A DNA stretch of 64,000 nucleotides. Origin: Rhodoplanes serenus (GTDB lineage Bacteria > Pseudomonadota > Alphaproteobacteria > Rhizobiales > Xanthobacteraceae). Of this stretch, positions 8,401-17,318 are shown piece by piece. Under the pieces are notes generated by a model that worked only from the letters and a program-made list of their open reading frames with translations, was not told the origin of the DNA and did not search any database. A program made the translations under genes and the position numbers. The DNA is taken from positions 97,626 through 161,625 of the forward strand of contig CAMDDZ010000001.1 of NCBI GenBank assembly GCA_945893145.1, written 5' to 3'. Position 1 is the stretch's first letter, and each line of letters opens with the position of its first letter.

Positions 8401-9360
8401 TCACTTGATCGCCTGCGGATTGATCGGCGAGCCGGTGCCACCGGTGATGATCAGCGGCGGGCCGCAGAAGAAGAACTCGTAGACGCCGTCGTTCTCGCAA
8501 TCCTCGGCCAGTTCCTTGAGGTAGAAAATCTCGCCCATGCACAGGCCCATGGCCGGGATCACCACCCAGTGCCACGGCTGGTTGGCCTCAGTGGTCTCGT
8601 TCGGCCGCACCTCGCAGCCCCAGGTGTCCATGCAGATCGCGGCGATCTGCTTCTCCTGACACCAATAGCAGTTCTCGAACTTGACGCCCGGCGCGTCGCC
8701 GCCGGCGTAGCCGCCCCATTCCTTCTCGGCGAGACAGCGCTCCATCTGACCGGTGCGCACGATGACGAAATCTCCTTTACGGATTTCGACGTTCTGCGCG
8801 CGCGCACAAGTGTTCAACTCGTCGTTGGAGATGCTCTCGCCGTCCTTCATCCACGGCACGCCACGGAAGCGCGCGATGTCGAGCAATACGCCGCGCCCCG
8901 CCATCTTGTTCTTGGAGTGCTCGATGCCGAGCACGGAAAGTCCTTTGGAGTCGATCAGCTTGGCGTCGTGGCCGTTGTAGGTCTTGTCCTCATAGAAGAT
9001 GTGGCCAAGCGCGTCCCAATGCGTGGCGCCCTGTACGCAGAGCATCAGCGTATCGTCGGCATAGCGGATCTTGTTCCAGTCCTGCTGGCCGGCGATGGCG
9101 TCGGTGCCGGTCGCGAGCATTTGGTGAATCGGATTGAAGCGTCCGCCGAACAGGCCGGTTTGCGGTCCGCCGCGGTCGAGCGGAATGCCGAGCGCGAAAA
9201 TCTTGCCGGTGCGGACCAGGCTTGCGGCCTTGACGATGTCTTCCGGTGTGACGTGGTTGAGCGTGCCGATCTGGTCGTCCTTGCCCCAGCGGCCCCAATT
9301 CGAAAGTTTCTTCGAGGCCTCCTCGATCGCTTTGCGCCCCACCTTGATGTCCATCCGCAT
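8401..9360 (-). CDS. Cyclase-family protein (kynurenine formamidase-like metal hydrolase)
   Basis: 319 residues. The metal-binding signature of the cyclase/kynurenine-formamidase superfamily (HxGTHxDxxxH) appears as VQGATHWDALGH around residues 109-120, with the first His replaced by Gln and Gly-Thr by Ala-Thr, and a later NGHDAKLIDSKGLS segment. Members hydrolyse N-formyl or cyclic amides and lactones, or isatin. A GAGGGA site suits either the ATG at 9360 or the one at 9354. The neighbouring molybdenum hydroxylase suggests a ring-opening hydrolysis after hydroxylation of an N-heterocycle or aromatic, but this is inference. Confidence 0.82.
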   Translation of the reverse strand: MRMDIKVGRKAIEEASKKLSNWGRWGKDDQIGTLNHVTPEDIVKAASLVRTGKIFALGIPLDRGGPQTGLFGGRFNPIHQMLATGTDAIAGQQDWNKIRYADDTLMLCVQGATHWDALGHIFYEDKTYNGHDAKLIDSKGLSVLGIEHSKNKMAGRGVLLDIARFRGVPWMKDGESISNDELNTCARAQNVEIRKGDFVIVRTGQMERCLAEKEWGGYAGGDAPGVKFENCYWCQEKQIAAICMDTWGCEVRPNETTEANQPWHWVVIPAMGLCMGEIFYLKELAEDCENDGVYEFFFCGPPLIITGGTGSPINPQAIK

Positions 9361-9512
9361 TCTCCCTCGCGCCGGTCGTTGATTCCGCCGGCTGGCCGCG
9401 CGCGATTGTACCCGGCGCCAATCGTTCGTCTATCGACAGAACGGCTAAAGCCAAGTGGTTACACGTGGAATCTATCGTGCCCACGGAATCTGCGGCGCGC
9501 AGGCAGTGCGCG

Positions 9513-11909
9513 TCAGACTTTGCCCAACGCCCGCAAAATCTTGCCGGGCGTGAACGGCATGTCGGTGAGCGCCGCCGCGCCCAACGGACGCAACGCATCG
9601 TTGATAGCGTTCATAACACAACCGGGCGCGCCGGCTGTGCCGGCCTCGCCCGCGCCCTTGGCGCCAAGTTCGCTGTCGGCGGTCGGCGTGACCACATGCG
9701 CGCATTCGATGTCGGGCATCTCCATCGCCATCGGCACGAGGTAGTCGGCCATGTTGCCGTTGAGCAATTGGCCGCGGTCGTCATAGACGCACTGCTCGAA
9801 CAGGGCAGCGCCAAGACCCTGCACCACGCCGCCCCTGATCTGCTCGTCCACCAGCTGCGGATTGATGACGGTGCCACAGTCCTCGACGCACCAATGGTTG
9901 AGCAATTTGACGAAGCCGGAGTCGGTATCGACTTCGAGATACGATGCCTGGATGCCGTTGGTGAACGAGAACGCCCAGGCGCGCGGCACATAGTGGCGCG
10001 TTGCGACAAGCTCGGCCTGCACGCCGGTCGGCAATGTGTCGGGCCGAAAGTAGGCGATGCGCGCGACCTCATCGAGGCCGATGCGCTCCTTGCCGGTGTC
10101 GCGATCGACCACCACGCCGTTGCGGATATCGAGCGTGTCGGGCTTCGCCTGCAGGATAGAGCCCGCGATTGCGACCACGTTTTGGCGTAGCGCCTTGCCG
10201 GCCTGCCAGGCGGCTTCGCCGCCGATGCCCGCTGCGCGCGACGCCCAGGTGCCGCCGCCGTAGGGCGTGTTGTCGGTGTCGCCCATGATGACGCGCACAC
10301 GCTCGATTGGCACACCGAACGCCGAGGCGACGCATTGCGCGGTAACGGCCTCCGCGCCCTGACCCTGTTCGGTGACGCCGATATGGCAGAACACCGCGCC
10401 GGTGGCGTCGAGGCGGACGGTGGCGCCGTCCTGCGCGGAAATTTTCGCGCCGCCGACGCCGTAGAACGCGGCGCTCGGATTGGTCACTTCGACGAAGCTC
10501 GCAAAGCCGATGCCGCGATAGATGCCTTTTTGGCGTAGCGCCGCCTGCTCGGCGCGCAGCCCTGCGTAATTCATCATCGAGTCGAGGTGAGCCAGCGCCG
10601 CGTGATGCGACAGCGCCTCGAACTTGATGCCGGACGGACCCTGCGACGGATGAGCATCGTCGGCAATGAGATTGCGCCGGCGCAATTCCAGCGGATCCAT
10701 GCCGATCTTGGCGGCGGCAAGCTCGACCAGCCCTTCGGTGACCGCAGTCGCGATCGGATGACCGACCGCGCGGTACTGGCACATTACGTTCTTGTTCAGG
10801 AACACCACGCGGGCGCGTGCCTTGTAGTTCGGGCAGGTGTAGGGGCCGCCGGTGAGGTTGACGACCTGATTGGCTTCGATGCCGGAGGTGCGTGGATAGA
10901 CCGAGTAGGGGCCGATGCCGGTGAGGTCGTCGATCTCCCAGGCCGTGATGGTGCCGTCGTTCTTCACGCCGATCCGGGCCTTCACGCGATGGTCGCGGGC
11001 GTGAATGTCGGTGACGAAGCTTTCGATCCGGTCGGCGACAAATTTGACCGGACGCTTGAGCAGCTTCGACAGCGCGACGATCGCCATCTCGTCGGCGTAA
11101 GTGTGCACCTTGATACCGAATGAGCCGCCGACGTCCTTGGTGAGGACGCGAACCTGGTGCTCCTGCAAGCCGAGGTGCTTGGCGAACAGGTTCTGCATCA
11201 TGTGCGGCGCCTGGGTGCCCTGGTAGACCGTCATGCGCTGATCGCCGGCGTTCCAGTCGGCCACGATGGCGCGCGGTTCGTTGGTGACGCCGGTGTGGCG
11301 GCCGAACACGAATGTGGTCTCGACCACCGCGTCGGCAGCCTTGAAGCCTTGCTCGGGATTGCCGGCGGTATGAACGCGCTCGAAGGTGAGGTTGTCGCCA
11401 AGCTCGGGATGGATCACCAGCGTCTTGGCGTCGAGCGCAGTCTCGGCGTCGGTGACGGCTATCAGCTCCTCATATTCAATTTGCACCAGCTCGCAGGCAT
11501 CCTCGGCTTCGGCGCGACTGCGCGCGACCACGGCGCAGACGGCTTCGCCCGCCCAGCAGGCGCGATCGACCGCGATGGCGTGCTGCGGCGCCGACTTGAG
11601 GCCCTTCAGATGCGTCAGAACGCCAACCCACGGCGTGATGACCTTGGACAATTCCGCGCCGGTGACCACGGCGACAACGCCGGGCGCTTGCTTGGCTGCG
11701 CTTGAATCGATGCTTTTGATTTTGGCATGCGCGTGCGGCGAGCGCACGAATGCTGCGTGCGCCATTCGCGGCAGCGTCACGTCGCTGACAAACTGCGCGC
11801 GGCCTTGCATCAGGCGCGCCATGTTGGGCCGCGGCACCGAACGGCCGATGTAGGAGTTCGGCCGGTCGAGCGCGGTCAGCGCGGACGGGGAGTCTTCGGT
11901 GATTTTCAT
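9513..11909 (-). CDS. Molybdenum hydroxylase large subunit (xanthine dehydrogenase/aldehyde oxidase family)
   Basis: 798 residues: N-terminal aldehyde-oxidase hammerhead domain (about 20-135), then two molybdopterin-binding domains. Visible landmarks are DVGGSFGIK, QYRAVGHP, GVTEQGQGAEAV and the catalytic Glu in GAKGAGEAGTAG near the C-terminus. It lacks the AYRCSFR active-site loop of form I CO dehydrogenase, so it is an organic-substrate hydroxylase. The frame is open to 12089, but the ATG at 11909 overlaps the small-subunit stop by 4 bp (ATGA) and gives the normal N-terminus. It is the last gene of a medium-small-large operon. Confidence 0.92.
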   Translation of the reverse strand: MKITEDSPSALTALDRPNSYIGRSVPRPNMARLMQGRAQFVSDVTLPRMAHAAFVRSPHAHAKIKSIDSSAAKQAPGVVAVVTGAELSKVITPWVGVLTHLKGLKSAPQHAIAVDRACWAGEAVCAVVARSRAEAEDACELVQIEYEELIAVTDAETALDAKTLVIHPELGDNLTFERVHTAGNPEQGFKAADAVVETTFVFGRHTGVTNEPRAIVADWNAGDQRMTVYQGTQAPHMMQNLFAKHLGLQEHQVRVLTKDVGGSFGIKVHTYADEMAIVALSKLLKRPVKFVADRIESFVTDIHARDHRVKARIGVKNDGTITAWEIDDLTGIGPYSVYPRTSGIEANQVVNLTGGPYTCPNYKARARVVFLNKNVMCQYRAVGHPIATAVTEGLVELAAAKIGMDPLELRRRNLIADDAHPSQGPSGIKFEALSHHAALAHLDSMMNYAGLRAEQAALRQKGIYRGIGFASFVEVTNPSAAFYGVGGAKISAQDGATVRLDATGAVFCHIGVTEQGQGAEAVTAQCVASAFGVPIERVRVIMGDTDNTPYGGGTWASRAAGIGGEAAWQAGKALRQNVVAIAGSILQAKPDTLDIRNGVVVDRDTGKERIGLDEVARIAYFRPDTLPTGVQAELVATRHYVPRAWAFSFTNGIQASYLEVDTDSGFVKLLNHWCVEDCGTVINPQLVDEQIRGGVVQGLGAALFEQCVYDDRGQLLNGNMADYLVPMAMEMPDIECAHVVTPTADSELGAKGAGEAGTAGAPGCVMNAINDALRPLGAAALTDMPFTPGKILRALGKV

Positions 11910-12394
11910 CGTTTGGCTTCCGCGCGTTCCTGCGCCACCGCCTCGATGGCATCGACGATGGCCTGATAGCCGGTGCAGCGGCAGTAGTTGCCCGAGATTT
12001 GCTCGCGGATCTTGTCGCGGCTCGGCACGCCGCCGCCACGGAGCAGCTCCTGCGCGGTCAGCAACATGCCGGGCGTACAGAAGCCACATTGCAACGCGTT
12101 GCGCCGCTCGAATGCGGCTTGAAGGTCAGCGATCTCGCCGGCGTCAGACACGCCCTCGATGGTTTCAACCTTCGCGCCGTCGCATTGCGCCGCCAGCATC
12201 AGGCAGCCGCGCACGATCACGCCATCGACGCGCACCGTGCAGGCGCCGCAGACGCCGTGCTCGCAGCCGACGTGGCTGCCGGTGAGCGAAAGAGCCTCGC
12301 GCAGAAAATCGACCAGCGTGGTGCGCGCCTCGACGGTCTCGCTGATCGTCTCACCGTTCACCGTCAACTTGATGTCGCAGCGATGCTCGCTCAT
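11906..12394 (-). CDS. Molybdenum hydroxylase small subunit, two [2Fe-2S] clusters
   Basis: 162 residues. The plant-ferredoxin-type N-terminal cluster ligands are C44, C49, C52 and C64 (GCEHGVCGACTV...GCL), and the C-terminal helical domain cluster uses C103, C106, C138 and C140 (CGFCTPG and CRCTGY). It passes electrons from the molybdenum centre to FAD. It overlaps the medium-subunit stop and the large-subunit start by 4 bp each, so the three are translationally coupled. Confidence 0.95.
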   Translation of the reverse strand: MSEHRCDIKLTVNGETISETVEARTTLVDFLREALSLTGSHVGCEHGVCGACTVRVDGVIVRGCLMLAAQCDGAKVETIEGVSDAGEIADLQAAFERRNALQCGFCTPGMLLTAQELLRGGGVPSRDKIREQISGNYCRCTGYQAIVDAIEAVAQERAEAKR

Positions 12395-13233
12395 GCCCGT
12401 GGCTCCATGAGCTGTTTGGCGACACGCCTGAGCAGCACGCCGGCCAGGTGCCGTTTGGTCGCACCATCGGCCTGCACGTCGGCGGAGGGATCGAGGTCGG
12501 ATGCCAGCGCTGTCACCGCGTCATCGACATGGCCGTTGGCAAGTGCGGCTTCCGCCTTCTTGGCGCGCACCGGAGTCGCACCGACGCCGAAATAGGCAAG
12601 CCGCAGGCCGGCCAGTCCTTTGCCGTCGGCGCGGGCGGCTGCCGCCAACCCGACCATGGCGTAGTCGCCATGACGGCGGGCGAATTCGGCGAAGCCCACG
12701 CGGGTGTCTTTGGTCGCGGCCGGGACGCGGATCGCGGTCAGCACGTCCTGCGGCCCGAGCGCGGTCTCGAACAGGCCTTTGAAAAAATCCTCCGCCTTGA
12801 CGGTCCGCTTGCCCTTCGGCCCGGCGATCTCGAGTTCGCCGTTGAGCGCCAGCAGACAGGCGGGCAGTTCTGCCGCCGGATCGGCAAACGCCAGCGAGCC
12901 GCCGAGCGTGCCGCGATTGCGGATCGCCGGGTGCCCGATGTGCGGCATGGCCAGCGCGATCAGCGGTGCGTGCTTGGCGATATCGGCCGAGCGTTCGGCC
13001 TCGATGTGGCGCGTGAGCGCGCCGATCTCGATCGTGCCGTCTTTCACCGCGATGCCGCCGAGCGCCGCGACGCCATTGAGATCGATCAGCAGCTTGGGCG
13101 CCGAAAGCCGCATGTTGAGCGTCGCCATCAGGCTCTGGCCGCCGGCCAGCAGACGCGCCTCGTCGCGGCCGAGCAACTCGATTGCGTGATCGAGCGATCT
13201 CGCCTTGGCATAGGCAAATGGCGCTGGCTTCAC
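12391..13233 (-). CDS. Molybdenum hydroxylase FAD-binding medium subunit
   Basis: 280 residues, GTG start. The FAD-binding domain begins with the LLAGGQSLMATLNMRL pyrophosphate-binding loop; IRNRGTLGGSLAFADPAAELPA is the second FAD signature; the C-terminal CO-dehydrogenase flavoprotein domain contains GLRLAYFGVGATPVRA. It is first gene of the operon. The upstream 84 bp shows no clear operator. With the other two subunits it forms the usual heterotrimer dimer, hydroxylating an aldehyde or N-heterocycle/aromatic carbon. Confidence 0.93.
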   Translation of the reverse strand: MKPAPFAYAKARSLDHAIELLGRDEARLLAGGQSLMATLNMRLSAPKLLIDLNGVAALGGIAVKDGTIEIGALTRHIEAERSADIAKHAPLIALAMPHIGHPAIRNRGTLGGSLAFADPAAELPACLLALNGELEIAGPKGKRTVKAEDFFKGLFETALGPQDVLTAIRVPAATKDTRVGFAEFARRHGDYAMVGLAAAARADGKGLAGLRLAYFGVGATPVRAKKAEAALANGHVDDAVTALASDLDPSADVQADGATKRHLAGVLLRRVAKQLMEPRA

Positions 13234-13317
13234 GCGCGTCCCCTCCCGGTTTTTGTTTTTCTTATTGTGTCGGGGATCGGCGTCTTAGGCAACGCTCGTG
13301 CCCACTTCGGCAGGCGG

Positions 13318-14223
13318 TCAGGCTTGGACCTTTTTCACGATGTCGATCGCCCGGCGCAGCAGCGTCATCGACGCCTCCAGGGTGCGGAAGGCGGCGTGGG
13401 CTGAGAGTGTCACGTTCTGAAGTTGGGCGAGGGGATTGTCGGCCTTCAGCGGCTCGTTGTGGAACACATCGAAGCCCGCGTGGCGGATATGGCCGCTCTT
13501 CAGCGCCGCCAACAAGGCGCCCTCATCGATCAGCGCGCCGCGCGCGGTGTTGACCACGATCACGCCGGGCTTCATGCGCGCGATCTTGGCCGCGTCGATA
13601 AAACCGCGCGTCTCGTCGTTGAGCGTCAGGTTCAGCGAAACGATGTCGGACTGCGCCAGCAGCGTATCGAGCTCGACCAGCGGCACGGGCGCACCGGCCC
13701 GCTGGCTGCGGTTCCAGGCGATCACATTCATGCCCATGCCGTTGGCGATGCGCGCCACCTCGGCGCCTATGCCGCCAAGCCCGACGATGCCGAGCGTCTT
13801 GCCGAACACCTGCATGCCTTCGAGCGGCTGCCAGGTGCCGGCGCGGATGTTGCGGTCCATCCGCGCGAGATCGCGGCAGCACGCCATCATCAGCGCGATG
13901 GTCTGCTCGGCCACGGCGGTGTCGCCGTAGCCCTTGATGGTGTGGACCTTGACGCCGGCGCCCTCAAGCTCCGCCACGTTCATGTAGCTCGCGGCGCCGG
14001 TGCCGAGAAACACGATGTGCTTGAGGTTCTTGCATTGCCGAACCAGATCGGTCGGCATGTAGGAATGATCGTCGATGCAGATGTCGTAGTCGCCGATCAC
14101 GCGCGGCAGCTCGTTTTTCTCGAACGCCGCGGTGTTGATGGTCACCGGCGGATCGCCGGCGCCATAGACCTGCTTCCAGACCGAGCCGAGCTGCTGATTG
14201 CAGTCGATGAAGATCGTCTTCAT
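13318..14223 (-). CDS. D-2-hydroxyacid dehydrogenase family protein
   Basis: 301 residues. The Rossmann motif GIVGLGGIGAEVARIANGMG is near residue 140, and the catalytic Arg, Glu and His lie in NTARGALIDE, FHNEPLK and LSAHAAF. The His context departs from the usual TPHxG, so activity may be altered. The frame continues to 14415, but the ATG at 14223 (MKTIFIDCNQ) matches family starts. It probably reduces or oxidises a 2-keto/2-hydroxy acid in the surrounding catabolic pathway. Second such enzyme in the region (compare 4702-5685), and not closely similar to it. Confidence 0.87.
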   Translation of the reverse strand: MKTIFIDCNQQLGSVWKQVYGAGDPPVTINTAAFEKNELPRVIGDYDICIDDHSYMPTDLVRQCKNLKHIVFLGTGAASYMNVAELEGAGVKVHTIKGYGDTAVAEQTIALMMACCRDLARMDRNIRAGTWQPLEGMQVFGKTLGIVGLGGIGAEVARIANGMGMNVIAWNRSQRAGAPVPLVELDTLLAQSDIVSLNLTLNDETRGFIDAAKIARMKPGVIVVNTARGALIDEGALLAALKSGHIRHAGFDVFHNEPLKADNPLAQLQNVTLSAHAAFRTLEASMTLLRRAIDIVKKVQA

Positions 14224-14230
14224 GCCTGGG

Positions 14231-14482
14231 TTAGCGGATCGGACGCCGCACCTGGCAGAGCCGGTTGATGTCGTTGAGCGCGTCGGCGGCGTCGCCGTCG
14301 AGCTTGGTGAACATGTCGGCTGTCTCGCCGTTCTGCATGGTTTCGAAGCGTTCGCAGACCTGGGTGAGCGTGACGGCGCGGCTGAAGTAAATCCGATAGG
14401 CGGTCGCGAAAACAATCGCCAGAACCAGCAGCAGCAGCAGTTCCCAGACCGTGGCGGAAATTCTGCGTTTCAAAAATTGCAC
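14231..14482 (-). CDS. Small single-pass membrane protein, unknown
   Basis: 83 residues with a GTG start and a strong AGGGAGG 6 bp upstream. One transmembrane helix (about residues 12-28, VWELLLLLVLAIVFATAY) is followed by a soluble segment with two cysteines (about residues 43 and 76). It is 7 bp from the downstream dehydrogenase start on the same strand and 30 bp from the dioxygenase stop, so likely part of that operon. No family recognised. Confidence 0.65.
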   Translation of the reverse strand: MQFLKRRISATVWELLLLLVLAIVFATAYRIYFSRAVTLTQVCERFETMQNGETADMFTKLDGDAADALNDINRLCQVRRPIR

Positions 14483-14512
14483 ATTGGCCTCCCTTGGGGA
14501 CGGTTATTCAGT

Positions 14513-15496
14513 CTAACGCGCCACGATCGGTTGTGGTGCCATCACCGGTTCGCGCACCGGGACAGAACTAAACACGGTGCCTTCCTCAAACCAAGACTTC
14601 GGCGCGGGCTGCCCCCACAACGTTTGACGTTGCGGATCACGCAAGGACCAGCGGATCGGCTCAAGATCCGGGTCGGCCGTCAGATAGTCGCTGGTGAACA
14701 GCTCGACGCGGTGACCGTCCGGATCGCGCACATAGAGAAAGAAGGCGTTGGAGATGCCGTGCCTGCCAGGCCCGCGCTCCATGTTGGCGAGATAGCCGCT
14801 CGTCGCCATGACGTCGCAGATGTGGAGAATGTCGAGCGGGCTCGCGGTCCAGACGCCCATGTGGTGCAGACGCGGTCCGCGGCCATTGGTGAACGCGAGA
14901 TCATGGACGTTGCCCTTGCGGTGCATCCATACCGCCCAGAGCTTAGGGTCGGGATCGTCGGTCTCGGTGTATTCGGTCAGGCGGAAGCCGAGTTCGGTAT
15001 AGAAGTCGTATGACGCTTGCACGTCGGGCGTGAAGCAGTTGATGTGGTCGATGCGCTGGATGCGCGCCCCGCGATACGCCGAATACTGCTGCAACATGCG
15101 TTCGGCTTGATCCATCTGGACATAGAGATCGAGCGGCATGCCGGTCGGATCGGCGGTGCGCAGCGTGCGGCCCTGATACGGCACATCGGGAAACGCCGTG
15201 GGCAGGTTTCGCGAATGAAACCAGGCGGCGGCGCGGTCCAGGTCGTCTTCGCTGCCGAGCTTGAATCCGAGCGCGTGAGCGCCAGCCGCCTTGGCCTGCC
15301 GCAGCACGACGGAATGGTGGTTTCGCTCCTCCAGGGCCCGGAGATAGAGAGCATCCGGCTCCTCGGCGCTGACCAGATAGCCCAGGCAATCGACGTAAAA
15401 GGCGCGCGAGCGCGGCAGATCGCGCACGGCAAGCTCGACGTGGCTCGCGCGCACGACGTTGAACGGTGGATCGAAGACGGGCTTGCGGACGGGCAT
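14513..15496 (-). CDS. hpaD: Extradiol ring-cleavage dioxygenase, homoprotocatechuate 2,3-dioxygenase-like
   Basis: 327 residues, two vicinal-oxygen-chelate domains. The C-terminal catalytic half has the Fe(II)/Mn(II) ligands H151 (IDHINCF), H211/H212 (RLHHMGVW) and E265 (HRVELFTSDY). The second-shell residues expected of the homoprotocatechuate enzymes are also present: H198 (GNVHDLAF) and Y255 (FFLYVRDPD). The tail RDPQRQTLWGQ...SWF also matches that subfamily. It should cleave a catechol with a meta (extradiol) break. The divergent fumarylacetoacetase-family gene at 15618 fits the next decarboxylation/isomerisation steps. The precise catechol is not proven. Confidence 0.87.
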   Translation of the reverse strand: MPVRKPVFDPPFNVVRASHVELAVRDLPRSRAFYVDCLGYLVSAEEPDALYLRALEERNHHSVVLRQAKAAGAHALGFKLGSEDDLDRAAAWFHSRNLPTAFPDVPYQGRTLRTADPTGMPLDLYVQMDQAERMLQQYSAYRGARIQRIDHINCFTPDVQASYDFYTELGFRLTEYTETDDPDPKLWAVWMHRKGNVHDLAFTNGRGPRLHHMGVWTASPLDILHICDVMATSGYLANMERGPGRHGISNAFFLYVRDPDGHRVELFTSDYLTADPDLEPIRWSLRDPQRQTLWGQPAPKSWFEEGTVFSSVPVREPVMAPQPIVAR

Positions 15497-15517
15497 TTCG
15501 ATCTATCGCGGTTTAGG

Positions 15518-15548
15518 CATGGTTCTTAGCCATGGTTCTTAGCCATGG
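15518..15548. repeat. 13-bp tandem repeat, 2.4 copies
   Basis: CATGGTTCTTAGC occurs twice in tandem (15518-15530, 15531-15543) and a third partial CATGG follows, in the divergent promoter region between the extradiol dioxygenase and the FAH-family gene. It could be replication slippage or a regulator site. Confidence 0.7.
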
Positions 15549-15617
15549 CGGTTCGTTGTGTCCTATTGTACCACGGGCGGGCCTCGCCGTTCGGCCATCC
15601 AGGAGCTTCAGCCGGTT

Positions 15618-16478
15618 ATGCATCTTGCCAGCTACAACATTCGCGGTCGCGCGAGCTTTGGCGTCGTGGTGGGCGAGGGGATCGTCGATCTGCGGCCCAG
15701 GATGGCGCCTCGCTTCCAGTCGGTGCTGGACCTGCTGCGCGCCGGCGCGCTGGCGGAAGCCAAGGCGGTGGTGGCGAGCGTGCGGCCCGATTTTGCGCTG
15801 TCGGAGGCTGAACTGCTGCCGCCGGTGCCGGGCGGCGAAAAGATTCTCTGCATCGGCGTCAATTACGCCAACCGCGATGCCGAGCTGACCTCGGCCGGTG
15901 GCAACGAGGCGGCGAAATATCCGAGCATGTTCTTCAAGCCGCCCAACGCGCTGGTGGCGCATAACGCGCCGATCATGCGGCCGCTCGAGTCCGAGCAGCT
16001 CGAATACGAAGGCGAGATCGCGCTTGTCATTGGCAAGACCGGCCGGCGCATTCCGAAGGAACGGGCGCTCGAATACGTCGGCGCCATTACGATGTGCAAC
16101 GAAGGCACGATCCGCGATTGGATCCGGCACGGCCGCTTCAATGTCACGCAGGGCAAGGCCTGGGACTCAAGCGGCAGCATCGGTCCCTGGATGACGACCG
16201 ATGTGGATCTGACCAAGCCGTTGCGCATCACGTGCAGGATCAACGGCACGGTCACGCAAGACGACACCACCGAAAGCATGATTTTCAAATTCGTGGACAT
16301 CCTGTCCTACGTATCGATCTTCATGACGCTGAAGCCCGGCGACATCATCGCGACCGGCACGCCGATCAAGCTCGGGCCGAAGTCCGACACGCCACGCTGG
16401 CTCAAGGCCGGCGACGTGTTTGAGATGACGGTCGCGGAAATCGGCACGCTGCGCAATGTCGTGGCCGACGAGACATAA
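15618..16478 (+). CDS. Fumarylacetoacetate hydrolase-family protein
   Basis: 286 residues from the ATG at 15618 (AGGAG at 15601); the 15558 start would add an unconserved stretch. The C-terminal FAH domain has GVNYANRDAE, FFKPPNALV, the metal-binding LEYEGEIALVIGK (two Glu) and the WDSSGSIGPW loop with Asp, plus GDIIATGTP near the end. Members hydrolyse or decarboxylate/isomerise ring-cleavage products (HpaG-type 2-hydroxyhepta-2,4-diene-1,7-dioate isomerase, fumarylpyruvate hydrolase). Pairing with an HpaD-like dioxygenase favours the homoprotocatechuate-type assignment, but this is inference. It forms an operon with the SDR 20 bp downstream. Confidence 0.88.
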   Translation: MHLASYNIRGRASFGVVVGEGIVDLRPRMAPRFQSVLDLLRAGALAEAKAVVASVRPDFALSEAELLPPVPGGEKILCIGVNYANRDAELTSAGGNEAAKYPSMFFKPPNALVAHNAPIMRPLESEQLEYEGEIALVIGKTGRRIPKERALEYVGAITMCNEGTIRDWIRHGRFNVTQGKAWDSSGSIGPWMTTDVDLTKPLRITCRINGTVTQDDTTESMIFKFVDILSYVSIFMTLKPGDIIATGTPIKLGPKSDTPRWLKAGDVFEMTVAEIGTLRNVVADET

Positions 16479-16498
16479 CCAAAGTTTGGGAGAGAAAC

Positions 16499-17284
16499 AT
16501 GCCTGGTGAGTTTCAAGGAAAAATCGTCGTTGTGACTGGCGGCAGCCGCGGCATCGGCCGTTCAATTGCGGCCGCGTTCGCGCGCGAGGGCGCGCAGACC
16601 GTGATCGCGTCCCATTCGGACGCCAATCTGGCGTCGGCCGCCAAGACAATCGCGCAATCCGGCGCGACGCCGGTGACGGTGGCGGCCGATCTGCGCACGC
16701 TCGAAGGCGTGCAGAAGCTGTTCGAGGCCGTGAAGGCCAAGTTCAACAAGTGCGACATCCTGGTGAACTCGGCCGGTGCGACGCGGGCCGGCAACTTCGT
16801 CGATCTGCCCGATGACGCCTGGATGGATGGCTATTCGCTCAAGCTGTTCGGCTGCGTGCGGGCCTGTCGCCTGTTCTGGCCGATGCTCAAGGTCGCCAAC
16901 GGCCATGTGGTCAACATCGGTGGTGGCGCGGCGCGGTCGCCCGGCGCGGACTTCACCATCGGCGCTTCAGTCAACGCCGCGATGGGCAATTTCTCCAAGG
17001 GCCTGTCGCAGCTCGGCAAGCGCGACGGCGTCAACGTCAACGTGATCCATCCGGGCGCGACCGAGACGGAGCGTTTCGAGGAGTTGATCGCGCAGCGCTC
17101 CAAGGCCTCCGGCAAGACCTCGGACGAATTGCGCAAGGAGGCGACCGTCAAGGATGGGCTGCGCCGTCTCGGCAAGCCCGAAGACATCGCCGAGCTCACA
17201 TTGTTCCTGTGCTCCGAGAAGGGCCGTCACATTCAGGGCACGGCCATCGCGGTCGATGGCGGCTCGACCATCGGGTATTACTGA
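16499..17284 (+). CDS. SDR-family oxidoreductase
   Basis: 261 residues: TGGSRGIGRSIAAAFAREG cofactor loop, LVNSAGATRAG, NIGGGAARSPG and C-terminal AVDGGSTIGYY. The canonical catalytic YxxxK is not obvious: the region after NIGGGAA reads SVNAAMGNFSK, with Asn-Ala where Tyr is expected. The enzyme may therefore be a non-classical or inactive SDR, which should be checked by alignment. GGGAGAG precedes the ATG. It lies between the FAH-family gene and aroE, same strand. Confidence 0.85.
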   Translation: MPGEFQGKIVVVTGGSRGIGRSIAAAFAREGAQTVIASHSDANLASAAKTIAQSGATPVTVAADLRTLEGVQKLFEAVKAKFNKCDILVNSAGATRAGNFVDLPDDAWMDGYSLKLFGCVRACRLFWPMLKVANGHVVNIGGGAARSPGADFTIGASVNAAMGNFSKGLSQLGKRDGVNVNVIHPGATETERFEELIAQRSKASGKTSDELRKEATVKDGLRRLGKPEDIAELTLFLCSEKGRHIQGTAIAVDGGSTIGYY

Positions 17285-17318
17285 GCGCGTCGCATTCTGC
17301 GAACGCAGGTGAGCAACA

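Noticed and set aside
9513..11909. CO dehydrogenase (coxL)
   Set aside because: The AYRCSFR loop is absent; the sequence fits other xanthine-dehydrogenase-family hydroxylases.
13318..14223. Second serA
   Set aside because: It has no ASB/ACT domain and its catalytic His context differs; the true long-form SerA is at 38092-39675.
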